This document shows, one piece after another, positions 8,221-18,300 of a stretch of 64,000 bases of DNA (within the stretch, counting starts at the first letter, position 1; each line of letters starts with the position of its first letter). The position numbers and the translations under genes are program-made. The notes under the pieces are model-generated. The model had not been told where the DNA came from and did not search any database. It saw nothing but the letters and a program-made list of their open reading frames with translations. This stretch comes from Hominisplanchenecus_A murintestinalis. GTDB lineage: Bacteria > Bacillota > Clostridia > Lachnospirales > Lachnospiraceae. Where the stretch lies: NCBI RefSeq assembly GCF_943193015.1, contig NZ_CALPCM010000006.1, forward strand, positions 54,482 through 118,481. Reading direction: 5' to 3'.

Positions 8221-9078
8221 TTACCGGCTCCACCGCCCGGAGGCGCCGCAGGGAAGTACCAGCCCGTTTGAGGAGACGGGCAGTCCGACCTCCTGGGAAT
8301 CTACGGTTCCGTGGAACTGTCTCAGCTCTGTGGCGAGCATATAAGTCAGGACAGCCGGAGCCAATCCGGTTGTGTAGGAATTGACAAGAAAAAAGAGTGG
8401 GTCGTCACTGAGAAGCCTGGTACAGAGCTTTATCAGCGGGTGGATAGCATCTTCGATTTTCCATATTTCGCCTTTGGGACCTCTTCCGTAGGAAGGAGGA
8501 TCCATGATAACGGCGTCATAGTGATTTCCACGCCGAATTTCCCGCTCTACGAATTTTACACAGTCGTCTACGATCCAGCGGATGGGGGCCTCAGCTAGCC
8601 CGGAAGAGCGGGCGTTTTCTTTCGCCCATCCGACCATGCCTTTGGAAGCGTCTACATGAGTAACGCTTGCCCCGGCGGCGGCAGCGGCGAGGGTGGCGCC
8701 GCCTGTGTAGGCGAAAAGGTTCAGGACTTTAACGGGTCTTCCGGCAGTCTTGATTTTCTCAGAAAACCAGTCCCAGTTTGCTGCCTGCTCAGGGAAAAGC
8801 CCGGTGTGTTTGAAGCTGAAGGGTTTCAGGTTAAAGGTAAGGCTTTTGTAATGGATGCTCCATTGCTGGGGGAGGGAAAAGAATTCCCACTCGCCGCCGC
8901 CTTTTTTGCTGCGGTGGTAGTGGCCGTCCATTTTTTTCCAGCCCCGGTGTATTTTGGGGGTATCCCAGATAACCTGGGGGTCCGGGCGCACCAGAAGATA
9001 GTCTCCCCAGCGCTCTAATTTTTCACCGCATGAAGTATCGATGACTTCATAATCCTTCCAATTTTGTGCAATCCACAT
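8221..9078 (-). CDS. Class I SAM-dependent methyltransferase, RlmI/RlmK-like
   Basis: Protein of 285 residues. SAM-binding motif I is VLNLFAYTGGATLAAAAAGA (about residues 118-137), motif II HVDASKGMVGWAKENA, and motif IV IMDPPSYGRGPKG. The D-P-P-S-Y form is typical of the rRNA cytosine-C5/guanine methyltransferase group (COG1092). The N-terminal PUA domain of RlmI is absent, and instead there is a 110-residue region with many aromatic residues. The RNA substrate is not known. It is the distal gene of a two-gene minus-strand operon, starting six bases after the acetyltransferase stop. Confidence 0.82.
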   Translation of the reverse strand: MWIAQNWKDYEVIDTSCGEKLERWGDYLLVRPDPQVIWDTPKIHRGWKKMDGHYHRSKKGGGEWEFFSLPQQWSIHYKSLTFNLKPFSFKHTGLFPEQAANWDWFSEKIKTAGRPVKVLNLFAYTGGATLAAAAAGASVTHVDASKGMVGWAKENARSSGLAEAPIRWIVDDCVKFVEREIRRGNHYDAVIMDPPSYGRGPKGEIWKIEDAIHPLIKLCTRLLSDDPLFFLVNSYTTGLAPAVLTYMLATELRQFHGTVDSQEVGLPVSSNGLVLPCGASGRWSR

Positions 9079-9084
9079 GATTCT

Positions 9085-9939
9085 CTATTCCTTTCTGTAA
9101 AATGTATGATGCGTGTGTTCCATATCCAAAGAACGAAACCAGTAAGTATAAAAATATTCAAATCCCAGGGAGCGGTACAGGCTCTTTGCAGGTTCGTTTT
9201 CCGTGGTAACCTGGAGATATGCATTCGCCGCCCCTTTTTTCTGCGCCTCAGATAAAACAGCGCTGCAGATGGCGCGTGCAAAATGTTTCCGTCGGCAGCT
9301 GGCGTCCACATAGATGGCGTATAGCCCCACATGTCCTCTGTCAAGAATCCCAAGCCCGGATGCCACGGGGCGTCCGTCAATTTCGATAAATGCTGCGATA
9401 GTTTCTTTCGGAATTGCCTTAAACATGGAAGGGACGATGCGGCGCAGCGTGGGGTTTGTGGTTCCGTTCAGGCGGAAAAGAGAAGAAATCCATTCGTCCG
9501 TAATTCGGTCGCGGAGCTGCACGATGACATTTCCGGGGTATTCTATAAAAGAGGGGAGCCCGGAATTCCGCCCATAATATTCGTATTCCGCCGAAAGCTG
9601 TGGATAAGGCGCGAGATTTTCTATGGGCATGGTCATAACTTCTGTTGTATGGCGGATTTTGTAACCGCGTGCGTCCAGCATACGGTCAAATTCCGGTTCC
9701 AGCAGGGGATTGATTTTAAAGTTTACAGGCGTATGGAAATTCGTATAGACGCGCTCGCAGTAGGCGATTTTTTCTTCTGCGGGAATCAGGGAACTTCCTA
9801 CCTGTTCAACGCTGTTGGTGCGGTATGTATAGTTATGGGAAAAACGGATAAGCCAGCCGTCGTACAGCTCGATTTTATGGGACGGCCAGGCATTTAAGGA
9901 AATTTCTTCGATTAGTTTCATATATGCATTTTTTTCCAT
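9085..9939 (-). CDS. GNAT-family N-acetyltransferase
   Basis: Protein of 284 residues with two GNAT-like halves. The C-terminal half has the acetyl-CoA signature: strand GHVGLYAIYVDASCRRKHFARAICSAVL (a variant of the Q/R-x-x-G/A loop), then NAYLQVTTENEPAKSLYRSLGFEY, the conserved beta5-alpha4 region. The N-terminal half (DGWLIRFSHNYTYRTNSV) resembles the paired domain seen in larger Clostridial GNATs. The substrate is unknown. AAAGGAG precedes the ATG at 9939, and the gene heads the operon with the methyltransferase. Confidence 0.85.
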   Translation of the reverse strand: MEKNAYMKLIEEISLNAWPSHKIELYDGWLIRFSHNYTYRTNSVEQVGSSLIPAEEKIAYCERVYTNFHTPVNFKINPLLEPEFDRMLDARGYKIRHTTEVMTMPIENLAPYPQLSAEYEYYGRNSGLPSFIEYPGNVIVQLRDRITDEWISSLFRLNGTTNPTLRRIVPSMFKAIPKETIAAFIEIDGRPVASGLGILDRGHVGLYAIYVDASCRRKHFARAICSAVLSEAQKKGAANAYLQVTTENEPAKSLYRSLGFEYFYTYWFRSLDMEHTHHTFYRKE

Positions 9940-9998
9940 GGAAGCTCCTTTCAGTATTCATATTATAGACTAAGGCGGGGGTTTATTCAATGAAAAAC

Positions 9999-10027
9999 TT
10001 GACCTTATCCTGTTCCTTTGGTAGACT
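9999..10027 (+). promoter_or_regulatory. Promoter for proC
   Basis: TTGACC, 17-base spacer, TAGACT, 40 bases before the proC start. Confidence 0.6.
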
Positions 10028-10067
10028 TTGGAATAAGATTTTGTATATATTTAAGGAGGCGCGTCGT

Positions 10068-10862
10068 ATGAAACTGGGTTTTATTGGGTGCGGAAATATG
10101 GCCGGGGCTATGCTCGGAGGCATCCTGAAAGAAGAACTGCTGAAAAAGGATGAGATCATTGCTTCTACTTCAAGTGCAAAGAGCCTGCAGAGGGTGCGGG
10201 AATGCTTTGGGATCTGTACTGCCCTCAGTAACCGGGAAGTGGCGGAAAAATCAGAAATCCTGGTTCTGGCGGTAAAACCTCAGTATTATGAGGAAATCAT
10301 AGAGGAAATCCGGGAGTGCATAAGCGATAGCCAGATCGTGGTGTCGATTGCCCCAGGAAAGAGCCTAGACTGGCTGGAGGAAAGATTTGGAAAGCCGCTA
10401 AAGCTGGTGCGCTGTATGCCAAACACTCCTGCGCTGGTAGGGGAGGGCATTACCGGAGTGTGCCGGAACCGCCGGGTGGAGGATGGAGAGCTTGAGCAGG
10501 TATGCCGGATACTGCGAAGCTGCGGGGAGACAGAAGTGCTGAGCGAGCATTTGATGGATGTGGTAGTATCGGTGAGCGGAAGTTCTCCTGCGTACGTGTT
10601 TCTGTTTATTGAGGCAATGGCGGACGCAGCAGTGGCGGACGGTATGCCGCGGGCGCAGGCATATAAATTCGCTTCTCAGGCAATACTGGGAAGTGCAAGG
10701 ATGGTTTTGGAGACGGGCAGGCATCCGGGTGAGCTGAAAGATATGGTATGTTCTCCGGGAGGGACTACTATAGAGGCAGTCAGGGTTCTGGAAGAAAAAG
10801 GTTTCCGCAGTGCAGTGATTGAGGCTATGAAAGCGTGTGTAAGAAAAGCGAAAGGAATGTAA
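10068..10862 (+). CDS. proC: Pyrroline-5-carboxylate reductase
   Basis: Final enzyme of proline synthesis (NAD(P)H-dependent). From the ATG at 10068, preceded by TAAGGAGG, the protein has 264 residues, the family norm; the longer frame from 9990 has no ribosome site. It begins with the Rossmann motif LGFIGCGNMAGAMLGGI, has VLAVKPQYYEEI, the VRCMPNTPALVGEGITG segment, and the signature SGSSPAYVFLFIEAMADAAVADGM to SPGGTTIEAV. It is followed by an aminopeptidase and, 1.5 kb on, a Na+/proline symporter, so the group concerns proline and peptide use. Confidence 0.96.
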   Translation: MKLGFIGCGNMAGAMLGGILKEELLKKDEIIASTSSAKSLQRVRECFGICTALSNREVAEKSEILVLAVKPQYYEEIIEEIRECISDSQIVVSIAPGKSLDWLEERFGKPLKLVRCMPNTPALVGEGITGVCRNRRVEDGELEQVCRILRSCGETEVLSEHLMDVVVSVSGSSPAYVFLFIEAMADAAVADGMPRAQAYKFASQAILGSARMVLETGRHPGELKDMVCSPGGTTIEAVRVLEEKGFRSAVIEAMKACVRKAKGM

Positions 10863-10875
10863 GGAGGTAAAGCGA

Positions 10876-12261
10876 ATGGAACGTGAAAATGCATGGAAAA
10901 AATATGAGGGTGAGAAGCAGAAAGAGGTGTTCGATTTTGCAGAAGGATACAAGGCGTTTTTAACAAAATGCAAAACGGAGCGGGAGTGTACAGAAGAGAT
11001 TATCCGCCAGGCGAAAGAACATGGGTATGAGAGCTTGGAAAATGTGATCGCATCGGGACGAACCCTGAAAGCAGGGGATAAAGTGTACGCAGAAAATATG
11101 GGAAAATCCCTGGCGTTGTATCATATTGGCGAGGAGCCTATGGAGAACGGAATGAATATCCTGGGCGCGCATATTGATTCCCCGAGGCTGGATTTGAAAC
11201 AGAACCCTCTGTATGAGGATACGGATTTGGCTATGTTGGAAACACATTATTACGGCGGCGTAAAGAAATACCAGTGGGTGGCTCTTCCGCTTGCGCTTCA
11301 TGGGGTAGTGGCGAAAAAGGATGGTACGGCAGTACAGGTGTCCATTGGTGAAAAGGACGGGGAGCCGGTATTTGGCGTGTCCGATTTGCTAATTCATCTT
11401 TCCGGCACACAGCTTGAGAAGAAGGCGAATAAGGTCATTGAAGGAGAGGATATGAATATCCTGATTGGCAGTATTCCGCTTGCCGGTGAAGAAAAAGAGC
11501 CGGTGAAAAAACAAATTTTGAAGTTGTTGGAAGAAAAATATGGGATTGACGAGGAAGATTTTACTTCTGCGGAGCTTGAGGCGGTTCCGGCGGGCGCGGC
11601 CAGGGATTATGGGTTTGACAGGAGTATGATTATGTCTTATGGGCATGATGACAGGGTGTGCGCATATCCGTCATATCTTGCAATGTTTGACCTGCGTGAG
11701 GTAAAAAGGACTTGTGTATGCATTCTGACGGATAAAGAGGAAATCGGAAGCGTGGGAGCTACAGGAATGCATTCGCGTTTCTTTGAAAATACAGTTGCGG
11801 AGATCATGAACTGCACGGGAGAATACAGTGAACTGGCGCTGCGGCGGGCGCTGCGCAACTCAAAAATGCTTTCTTCGGACGTAAGCGCGGCTTTTGACCC
11901 CAACTATCCCAGCGTTATGGAGAAAAACAACAGCGCATATTTTGGAAAGGGGCTGACGTTCAATAAATATACCGGTTCCAGAGGAAAATCAGGTTCCAAC
12001 GATGCAAATGCAGAATACATGGCGGAAATCAGGAAGGTACTTGATGAGAATGGGATTTCCTGGCAGACTTCTGAGCTTGGCAAGGTAGACCAGGGCGGCG
12101 GCGGAACGATTGCTTACATTTTGGCAAATTATGGCATGGATGTAATTGACAGCGGCGTGGCAGTGCTGAATATGCATGCGCCGTGGGAAATCGTCAGCAA
12201 AGTGGATGTGTATGAGGCATATCGGGGATATGTGGCATTTTTGGAGAATATAGGGGTGTAA
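10876..12261 (+). CDS. M18-family aminopeptidase
   Basis: Zinc aminopeptidase of 461 residues (M18, aspartyl aminopeptidase/ApeA group), which removes N-terminal residues from peptides in the cytosol. Metal and catalytic segments seen are GAHIDSPRLDLKQNPLY (His-x-Asp), YGHDDRVCAYPS (Asp), TDKEEIGSVGATGMHS (Glu-Glu), and the C-terminal NMHAPWEIVSKVDVYEAYRGY with the last zinc histidine. The start lies 13 bases after the proC stop with AAGGAGG upstream, so it is probably co-transcribed with proC. Confidence 0.93.
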   Translation: MERENAWKKYEGEKQKEVFDFAEGYKAFLTKCKTERECTEEIIRQAKEHGYESLENVIASGRTLKAGDKVYAENMGKSLALYHIGEEPMENGMNILGAHIDSPRLDLKQNPLYEDTDLAMLETHYYGGVKKYQWVALPLALHGVVAKKDGTAVQVSIGEKDGEPVFGVSDLLIHLSGTQLEKKANKVIEGEDMNILIGSIPLAGEEKEPVKKQILKLLEEKYGIDEEDFTSAELEAVPAGAARDYGFDRSMIMSYGHDDRVCAYPSYLAMFDLREVKRTCVCILTDKEEIGSVGATGMHSRFFENTVAEIMNCTGEYSELALRRALRNSKMLSSDVSAAFDPNYPSVMEKNNSAYFGKGLTFNKYTGSRGKSGSNDANAEYMAEIRKVLDENGISWQTSELGKVDQGGGGTIAYILANYGMDVIDSGVAVLNMHAPWEIVSKVDVYEAYRGYVAFLENIGV

Positions 12262-12301
12262 TTCGGTGGGCAGCAGAGTAGCAGGGAAATTGCGATTTTG
12301 C

Positions 12302-12330
12302 TTGACGTTATCACTATAGTTTGTTAAAGT
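12302..12330 (+). promoter_or_regulatory. Promoter for putP
   Basis: TTGACG, 17-base spacer, TAAAGT, 66 bases before the putP start. Confidence 0.6.
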
Positions 12331-12396
12331 GTAAAGTATTAGTGTCCGTGAAATTATCCGGAAGCTGAAATACAAAAAGGATAAGAGGAGAAAAGA

Positions 12397-13944
12397 ATGG
12401 GAACAAATACAATATGGTTTTTGCTGGCATTTGCGGCGTATTTGTTAATGATGTTGGGAATCGGCGCATTTTATATGAAGAAAAATAAAGACGCTGATGA
12501 CTACTTTCTGGGTGGGCGCGGACTCAGCGGCTGGGTAGCAGCGCTTTCTGCGCAGGCGTCTGATATGAGCGGCTGGCTTCTGATGGGATTGCCGGGTTCT
12601 ATTTATGCGCTGGGGACAGGGCAGGCATGGATTGCCGTGGGGCTGTTTATCGGAACGGTGATGAACTGGATTTGCATTTCAGGCAGGCTCCGCCGCTATA
12701 CCATCCGTGCGAACAATTCCGTGACGTTCCCGGAATATCTGGAGAACCGTTTCCATGATAAGAAGAAAGTGCTTTTGCTTATTTCTTCTATTGTAATTGT
12801 TATCTTTTTCTTGGTATATACGGCATCTGCATTGGCTGCCGGAGGGAAGCTGTTTGCCAGTGTGTTTGGCATGGATTATACGCTGGCTCTTACGATTGGA
12901 GCAGCAGTTATTCTCGCTTATACATTTATGGGCGGATTTATGGCAGTGTGCACGACAGATTTTATCCAGGGAACCCTGATGTTGGTAGGGCTTTTGATTG
13001 TGCCGATTCTTGCGTATGCAGTTATGGGCGGTGAAAATTTGATGGCAAATCTGGAGGCGAGCAATGTGCCGGGAGGAGTGGACGGCTATCTGAATATGTT
13101 TAGCAATGGCGAGCGTCCGTACAGTGCGGTAGAGATTATCTCTCAGCTTGGCTGGGGATTGGGATACTGCGGTATGCCGCATATCCTCACACGGTTTATG
13201 GCGGTTAAGAACGAGAAGGAACTAAAGAAATCAAGAGTGATCGCTATCGTATGGGTGGCAATTTCCCTGGGAATGGCAGTTGTAATCGGCGTTATTGGAC
13301 GCGCGTATCTGTTCCCGATGCTTCTTGGAGAGGGCGCGGTATCCACAGAGAATGTCTTTATTGAAATGATTACCCAGCTTTTCACAAAGGATCTGAGCCT
13401 GGCGTTTGTCGGAGGAATCTTCCTGTGCGGAATCCTGGCGGCAATTATGTCTACGGCGGACTCTCAGCTTTTGATTACCGCGTCATCTGCTTCTAAGGAT
13501 ATTTACCAGGGCGTGATTAATCCCAAGGCAAGTGATAAGAAAGTGCTTACGATTAGCCGTGTTACCGTAATCGTTGTGGCAATTTTGGCATACATTATCG
13601 CGCTCGATCCAAACAGCAGCATTATGGGGCTGGTGTCAAATGCCTGGGCGGGCCTGGGCGCAGCGTTTGGCCCAACGGTTGTGCTGTCCCTGTTCTGGAA
13701 GAGAACAAACATGGCGGGAGCTGTGGCGGGTATCATATCTGGCGGTCTTACCGTTCTTATCTGGGATTACATACCTCTGATGGGAGGACAGACACTGGGA
13801 ACTGCTACGGGACTTTACTCCCTTGTAGTAGGATTTGCAGTAAGCCTGGCGCTTATCGTTATCGTGAGCTTGTGTACAAAAGCGCCAGATGAAGAGATGA
13901 TAAAAGCTTTTGAGGACGTGGCGTCGGGAAATGTGACAGAATAG
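12397..13944 (+). CDS. putP: Sodium/proline symporter
   Basis: SSS-family transporter of 515 residues with about 13 membrane segments. PutP hallmarks are the N-terminal DADDYFLGGRGLSGWVAALSAQASDMSGWLLMGLPG region, the NSVTFPEYLENRF stretch, and LAAIMSTADSQLLITASSASKDIYQ, which contains the Na+-binding serine/threonine residues. It ends in a charged cytoplasmic tail. Proximity to proC supports proline as substrate. AAGAGGAG stands upstream of the ATG. Confidence 0.94.
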   Translation: MGTNTIWFLLAFAAYLLMMLGIGAFYMKKNKDADDYFLGGRGLSGWVAALSAQASDMSGWLLMGLPGSIYALGTGQAWIAVGLFIGTVMNWICISGRLRRYTIRANNSVTFPEYLENRFHDKKKVLLLISSIVIVIFFLVYTASALAAGGKLFASVFGMDYTLALTIGAAVILAYTFMGGFMAVCTTDFIQGTLMLVGLLIVPILAYAVMGGENLMANLEASNVPGGVDGYLNMFSNGERPYSAVEIISQLGWGLGYCGMPHILTRFMAVKNEKELKKSRVIAIVWVAISLGMAVVIGVIGRAYLFPMLLGEGAVSTENVFIEMITQLFTKDLSLAFVGGIFLCGILAAIMSTADSQLLITASSASKDIYQGVINPKASDKKVLTISRVTVIVVAILAYIIALDPNSSIMGLVSNAWAGLGAAFGPTVVLSLFWKRTNMAGAVAGIISGGLTVLIWDYIPLMGGQTLGTATGLYSLVVGFAVSLALIVIVSLCTKAPDEEMIKAFEDVASGNVTE

Positions 13945-13967
13945 GCGTAAATGCTTTCAAAAAAATC

Positions 13968-13996
13968 TTGACTTTTGGCCGGTCCTGTGCTATTCT
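13968..13996 (+). promoter_or_regulatory. Promoter for rplJ-rplL
   Basis: TTGACT, 17-base spacer, TATTCT, just before the L10 leader. Confidence 0.7.
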
Positions 13997-13997
13997 C

Positions 13998-14117
13998 TTT
14001 GAGAAACTGCCGAAGACAGTAGGTGCCGTAAGGCATAAGGTCAAAACGCCTACCGAGGAGTAATGAGTTCGTAAGAATGATTTATGAGTCTCCCTGTGTC
14101 TTGCAGGGAGGCTTTTA
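13998..14117 (+). promoter_or_regulatory. Ribosomal protein L10 leader with terminator hairpin
   Basis: The 5' region has the arrangement of the L10 leader: AGACAGTAGGTGCC, then a short hairpin, then CGCCTACCGAGGAGTAATGAG. In the known leader, L10 or the L10(L12)4 complex binds here. It is followed by a GC-rich hairpin (GTCTCCCTG...CAGGGAGGC) ending in TTTT at 14089-14117, an attenuation-type terminator. Autoregulation of rplJ-rplL is known for this element in other bacteria and inferred here. Confidence 0.85.
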
Positions 14118-14193
14118 CTCACGTGTACAGAAAGATGCCACAGCGCGTTTTCTGTTTTGGCGGTACACATACTATAAAGGAGGTGCACCATTC

Positions 14194-14682
14194 ATGGCAA
14201 AGGTAGAACTGAAACAGCCTATCGTAGCAGAAATCAGCGAAAACATCAAAGACGCAAAAGCGGTTGTGCTGGCTACTTACAGTGGAATCACTGTAGAACA
14301 GGATACTGCTCTGCGTAAAGAGATGAGGGAAGCCGGAGTTGTCTACAAGGTATACAAGAACACGATGATGAATTTCGCATTCAAGGATACTCCGTGTGAA
14401 GAACTGTGCAAGCATCTGGAAGGCCCGAACGCAGTGGCTATTTCCAAAACAGACGCAACAGCTCCTGCAAGAATCCTGGCAAAGCATGCTAAGACCGTTC
14501 AGGCGCTGAACCTGGTTGCAGGTGTTGTAGAAGATGCTTATTACGATGAGAAGGGCATTCAGGCGCTGGCAAGCATTCCTTCAAGAGAAGAACTTCTTGG
14601 AAAACTTCTTGGAAGCATCCAGTCACCTATCGCAAACTTTGCTCGTGTTATTAGCCAGATTGCTGAAGCAAAAGAGGCGTAA
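14194..14682 (+). CDS. rplJ: 50S ribosomal protein L10
   Basis: Base of the L7/L12 stalk, 162 residues. The start at 14194 has AAAGGAGG nine bases upstream; the longer frame from 14077 runs through the leader and is rejected. Hallmarks are MAKVELKQPIVAEI, the VYKVYKNTMMNFAF RNA-binding stretch, and a C-terminal helix (SPIANFARVISQIAE) that holds the L12 dimers. rplK and rplA are not upstream, so the cluster starts here with its own promoter. Confidence 0.97.
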   Translation: MAKVELKQPIVAEISENIKDAKAVVLATYSGITVEQDTALRKEMREAGVVYKVYKNTMMNFAFKDTPCEELCKHLEGPNAVAISKTDATAPARILAKHAKTVQALNLVAGVVEDAYYDEKGIQALASIPSREELLGKLLGSIQSPIANFARVISQIAEAKEA

Positions 14683-14726
14683 CCCGGCATACCGAACCTA
14701 ATAATATAAAAATGGAGGAAAATGAA

Positions 14727-15101
14727 ATGGCAAAATTAACAACTGCTGAGTTTATTGAAGCTATCAAAGAGTTATCTGTATTAGAGTTAAATGATTTAGT
14801 AAAAGCATGTGAGGAAGAGTTCGGCGTATCTGCAGCAGCAGGCGTAGTTGTAGCAGCAGCAGGCGGCGCAGCAGAGGCAGCAGAAGAGAAAGACGAGTTC
14901 GATGTAGAGCTGACAGAGGTTGGCCCGAACAAGGTTAAGGTTATCAAAGTTGTTCGTGAAGTAACAGGACTTGGTCTGAAAGAAGCAAAAGAAGTAGTTG
15001 ATGGCGCTCCGAAGGTACTGAAAGAAGCAGCATCTAAGGCTGAAGCTGAAGAGATTAAGACAAAGCTGGAAGGCGAGGGAGCAAAAGTTACTCTCAAATA
15101 A
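14727..15101 (+). CDS. rplL: 50S ribosomal protein L7/L12
   Basis: Stalk protein of 124 residues. The start at 14727 is preferred because GGAGG at 14714-14718 stands before it; the ATG at 14712 overlaps that site. The N-terminal dimerisation domain (EFIEAIKELSVLELNDLVKA) is joined through an Ala-rich hinge to the factor-binding domain (KVKVIKVVREVTGLGLKEAK). It lies 44 bases after rplJ and ends in an intrinsic terminator. Confidence 0.98.
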   Translation: MAKLTTAEFIEAIKELSVLELNDLVKACEEEFGVSAAAGVVVAAAGGAAEAAEEKDEFDVELTEVGPNKVKVIKVVREVTGLGLKEAKEVVDGAPKVLKEAASKAEAEEIKTKLEGEGAKVTLK

Positions 15102-15117
15102 TTTCAGTGAAAATCAA

Positions 15118-15154
15118 CCCCGTGGATGTTGGAAATGCATCTGCGGGGTTTTTT
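15118..15154 (+). terminator. Terminator of rplJ-rplL
   Basis: CCCCGTGGATG / CATCTGCGGGG hairpin followed by six T, 16 bases after the rplL stop. Confidence 0.85.
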
Positions 15155-15302
15155 ATATATGTTATTTTTCAGGAACGTTCCAGCAAAGTATTACAGATAG
15201 ATTAAAAATCTTTTTAAGGGTTTTGATAAGGCTGGAAATAAAGAGAGAATAAGGGTATAATATATCAAAAACTGCGGTTTGAGCTGCGAAAGGGGTACAG
15301 TT

Positions 15303-18300
15303 ATGAGGTACAAGAGGTGTTTGGCATGGCTTTTAGTAGTAGTGATGATATTTTCAGTGATGCAGGCAAATTCGGCAATTGCGGCGGCTGATAGCGGCTG
15401 GGGAATAGGGATGCAGGACGCAGGAGAGAAGAAGCAGGAAATCCTGAAATCTAAGAAGGATGTAAACAGAAACCAGGGAATTAACACAAATAATGATTCT
15501 GGTGAGGGGGAAGATTCCGGCGGAGAGGATGGATCCGGCGGAGAAGAAGGTTCTGGCGGAGAAGAAGGTTCTGGCGAAGGAGACGGCTCCGGAGGAGGAG
15601 AAGATTCTGACGGAGGAGATGGAACCGGAGGAGGAGAAGATTCCGGCGAAGGAGATGGAACCGGCGGGGGAGAAGATTCCGGCGAAGGAGATGGAGCCGG
15701 AGGAGGAGAAGATTCCGGCACAGATGATGGTTCAGAGAAGCCGACGATTGAAAATCTGTCTGCAGAGTGGGACGGAGAGAAAAGGCGTATCGTTTTAAGG
15801 TATGATTTGGATGGGGATTATGTCAATATTCAGGTGAAAAAGAAAACAGGCGGCTATACTACGATTGCTGAAGAGTATGAAGGAGAGAGTTTTGCGTATG
15901 AATATAAGGATTGGGAAGAATACTTGAAAGAATTTGCATTTCTAGTGGTGCCATACAGGAGAAATGAAGGGACGGAAGATATAAATGGTGAGACAAGAGA
16001 AGTATCATGCGATGTAACATATCCAAAGGCGGTTATCAAGAACTTATATGTAGATTATGACCTGGAAAGACAGGTGCTTTATGTGGACTGGGATGAAGAT
16101 GAGGGCGACGATGGCTGGGGAAGTGTAAAAAACGTAAAAGTTTACCTGGATGACTCGGACAATCCTTTGAATGGCGCTTACATGGATAACGAAGGAAGCT
16201 GGGTAGCGTCCCTGAAGCTGGAACCCAGGAGCACACATAAGCTCAAGATAGTTCCTATCAATAACGGCAATCAAGAGGGTACGCCGCAGGACTATACCTT
16301 GGTTGTGGATGATTATGAGGCGAAGATTACGGATTATACGATAGAGTATAATGAAGAAACGAAACGGCTGGAGATGAAATGGGAGAGCATGTACACGCAG
16401 TATGTTTCCGTGTATCTGAATGATGAGGAGCTGGCGGAAAATTATAAAGAGAATAGTTTGACAATTGACTGTGTGTTGCAGCCGGGAGCCTCTTATAAGG
16501 TCTTTATTTTGCCTTACAACGGTCAGGATGAAGAAGGAGAAGAACTGGAGGAAGATATATCTTTTGGGGAATTCGAAGTTCCGTATGAGTTTTCTGCTTC
16601 CGTTATGAATGTAGATGTAAAGGATGCGGCGGGGAATTATACCGGATTTACGAAACCGCTGATAAAGCTGCAGTGGGAAGCGCAGAAGCAGGCAGTTTAC
16701 GAAGTTTACCGTGCAGAAAAGGATAAAAAGGGCGCGTATGCCTGGATTGCTACGGTTCGGGCAGATAAAGAGGAAGTCTATACGTACATAGATGAAAAAG
16801 CAGGGTTCGGCGATTATTATTATAAAATCCGCCGTAAAATTGTCGAGGATGATTATCTGGAGCAGGAGCTGTATACGGCGCTCTCCGATGCAGAGCATGT
16901 CAGGCTTCTTGTGCCGCGCCCGAAAGTAAAAGTGAAGCTGAGCGCAGGAAAGAAGATTCTGCTGACAATGGAATCTGCGAAAGAATATGTCAGCGGATAT
17001 GAGATTTACCGTAAATACCGCGGAAAATATGAAAAGATTGCGTCTACTACAGACAACAAATATGTAGACAAGAAGTTAAAGTTCGGAAAGACATATTCCT
17101 ATAAGGTAAAAGCCTATTACTATGACGTAAATACAGGAAAAAAGGTTTATGGAAAGTATTCGAAAGCAGCTTCGGTAAAAAATACAATAGGTGCAATTAA
17201 GGCAGAGGCGTTAGCAGTATCATCGGATACGGTTAAACTTTCTTGGACGCCGGCGGTCAATGCGGATACCTATGAGATTTATGGGAAATCCGGCATGATG
17301 GGGGACTCGTATGTGCTTTTGGCGACGACAAAGCAGCTGTCCCTGAAATATAAATTGAAACAGAACACAAAATATTTTTTCATGATAAAGGCATATCAGG
17401 CGAAGGATGAGAAGCGCACGTATTTTTCCAGTACGGAGGTTTCTGTCCAGACGGGTTTTTCAGCTCCGCGGGGGTTGAAGGTAACAAAGACTACATATAA
17501 AAAGGATAGAGATGCTTTGGTTCAGGAAGATACGCTTTCCTGGAACCGTGTTTACGGGGCAAAAGGATATTATATTGAAGTATATGATGCGGAAGAGAAG
17601 GAATATGTAGGTGTTGGCAATATTCGTAAAGGAAGCAAAACATCCTATACGATATCGAATCCGGTGACGGCGGAGGCGAAAGCCCGCACTTACCGCGTCA
17701 GCGCCTATTTGGGAAAAAGAATAGAATGCGGAGATACGATAAAAGTCAGACCGCAGCTCGGAACTGTTCAGAAGGTAAACGCTGTAAAAAACAGAGAAAA
17801 AGTAAAGGTGAGCTGGGAAAAAGCAGAAGGGGCGGAGAGCTATAAGATATACCGTTCTAATGGAAGCAAGATGTTCTTTGTAGGTGAAACAGACGAAACG
17901 TGTATTGCAGACAAAGGGCTGAGCGCCGGGATTTCTTATAGTTATTATGTACAGGCAGTCAATAATACGCTAAAGCTTACCGGGGATATGAGCGAGCCGG
18001 CGGTGTGTAAAATGGCGCAGGGAAAGGTCTCAGGTTTAAAAGCAGTGAATACGGCGGGAGGAAATGTGCGGCTCACATGGAAAGAAGCCCCCAACGCCCA
18101 GAAATATGTGGTATATTATAAAGGGGCAGGGGATCAGGAATATCGGGAATTGAAAAAGCTGCCTGCGGACGTAACCGCCTATGTACATAAAAGGCAGGTG
18201 CGTGGGACTTCATGTTCTTACAGGGTGGTCGCCGTGCAGAAAAACAGCGGCGGAATTTCAGTAGAATCGAAACCGGCGCAGGTGAAAGTATATATAAAAA

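Noticed and set aside
15191..15721. Minus-strand ORF encoding a Pro/Ser-rich protein
   Set aside because: It is the exact antisense of the Gly/Asp/Ser repeat of the secreted protein; the repeat composition keeps the opposite strand open. No ribosome site.
15510..15730. Repeat array considered as a CRISPR
   Set aside because: Units are contiguous, in frame and without unique spacers; no cas genes in the window.
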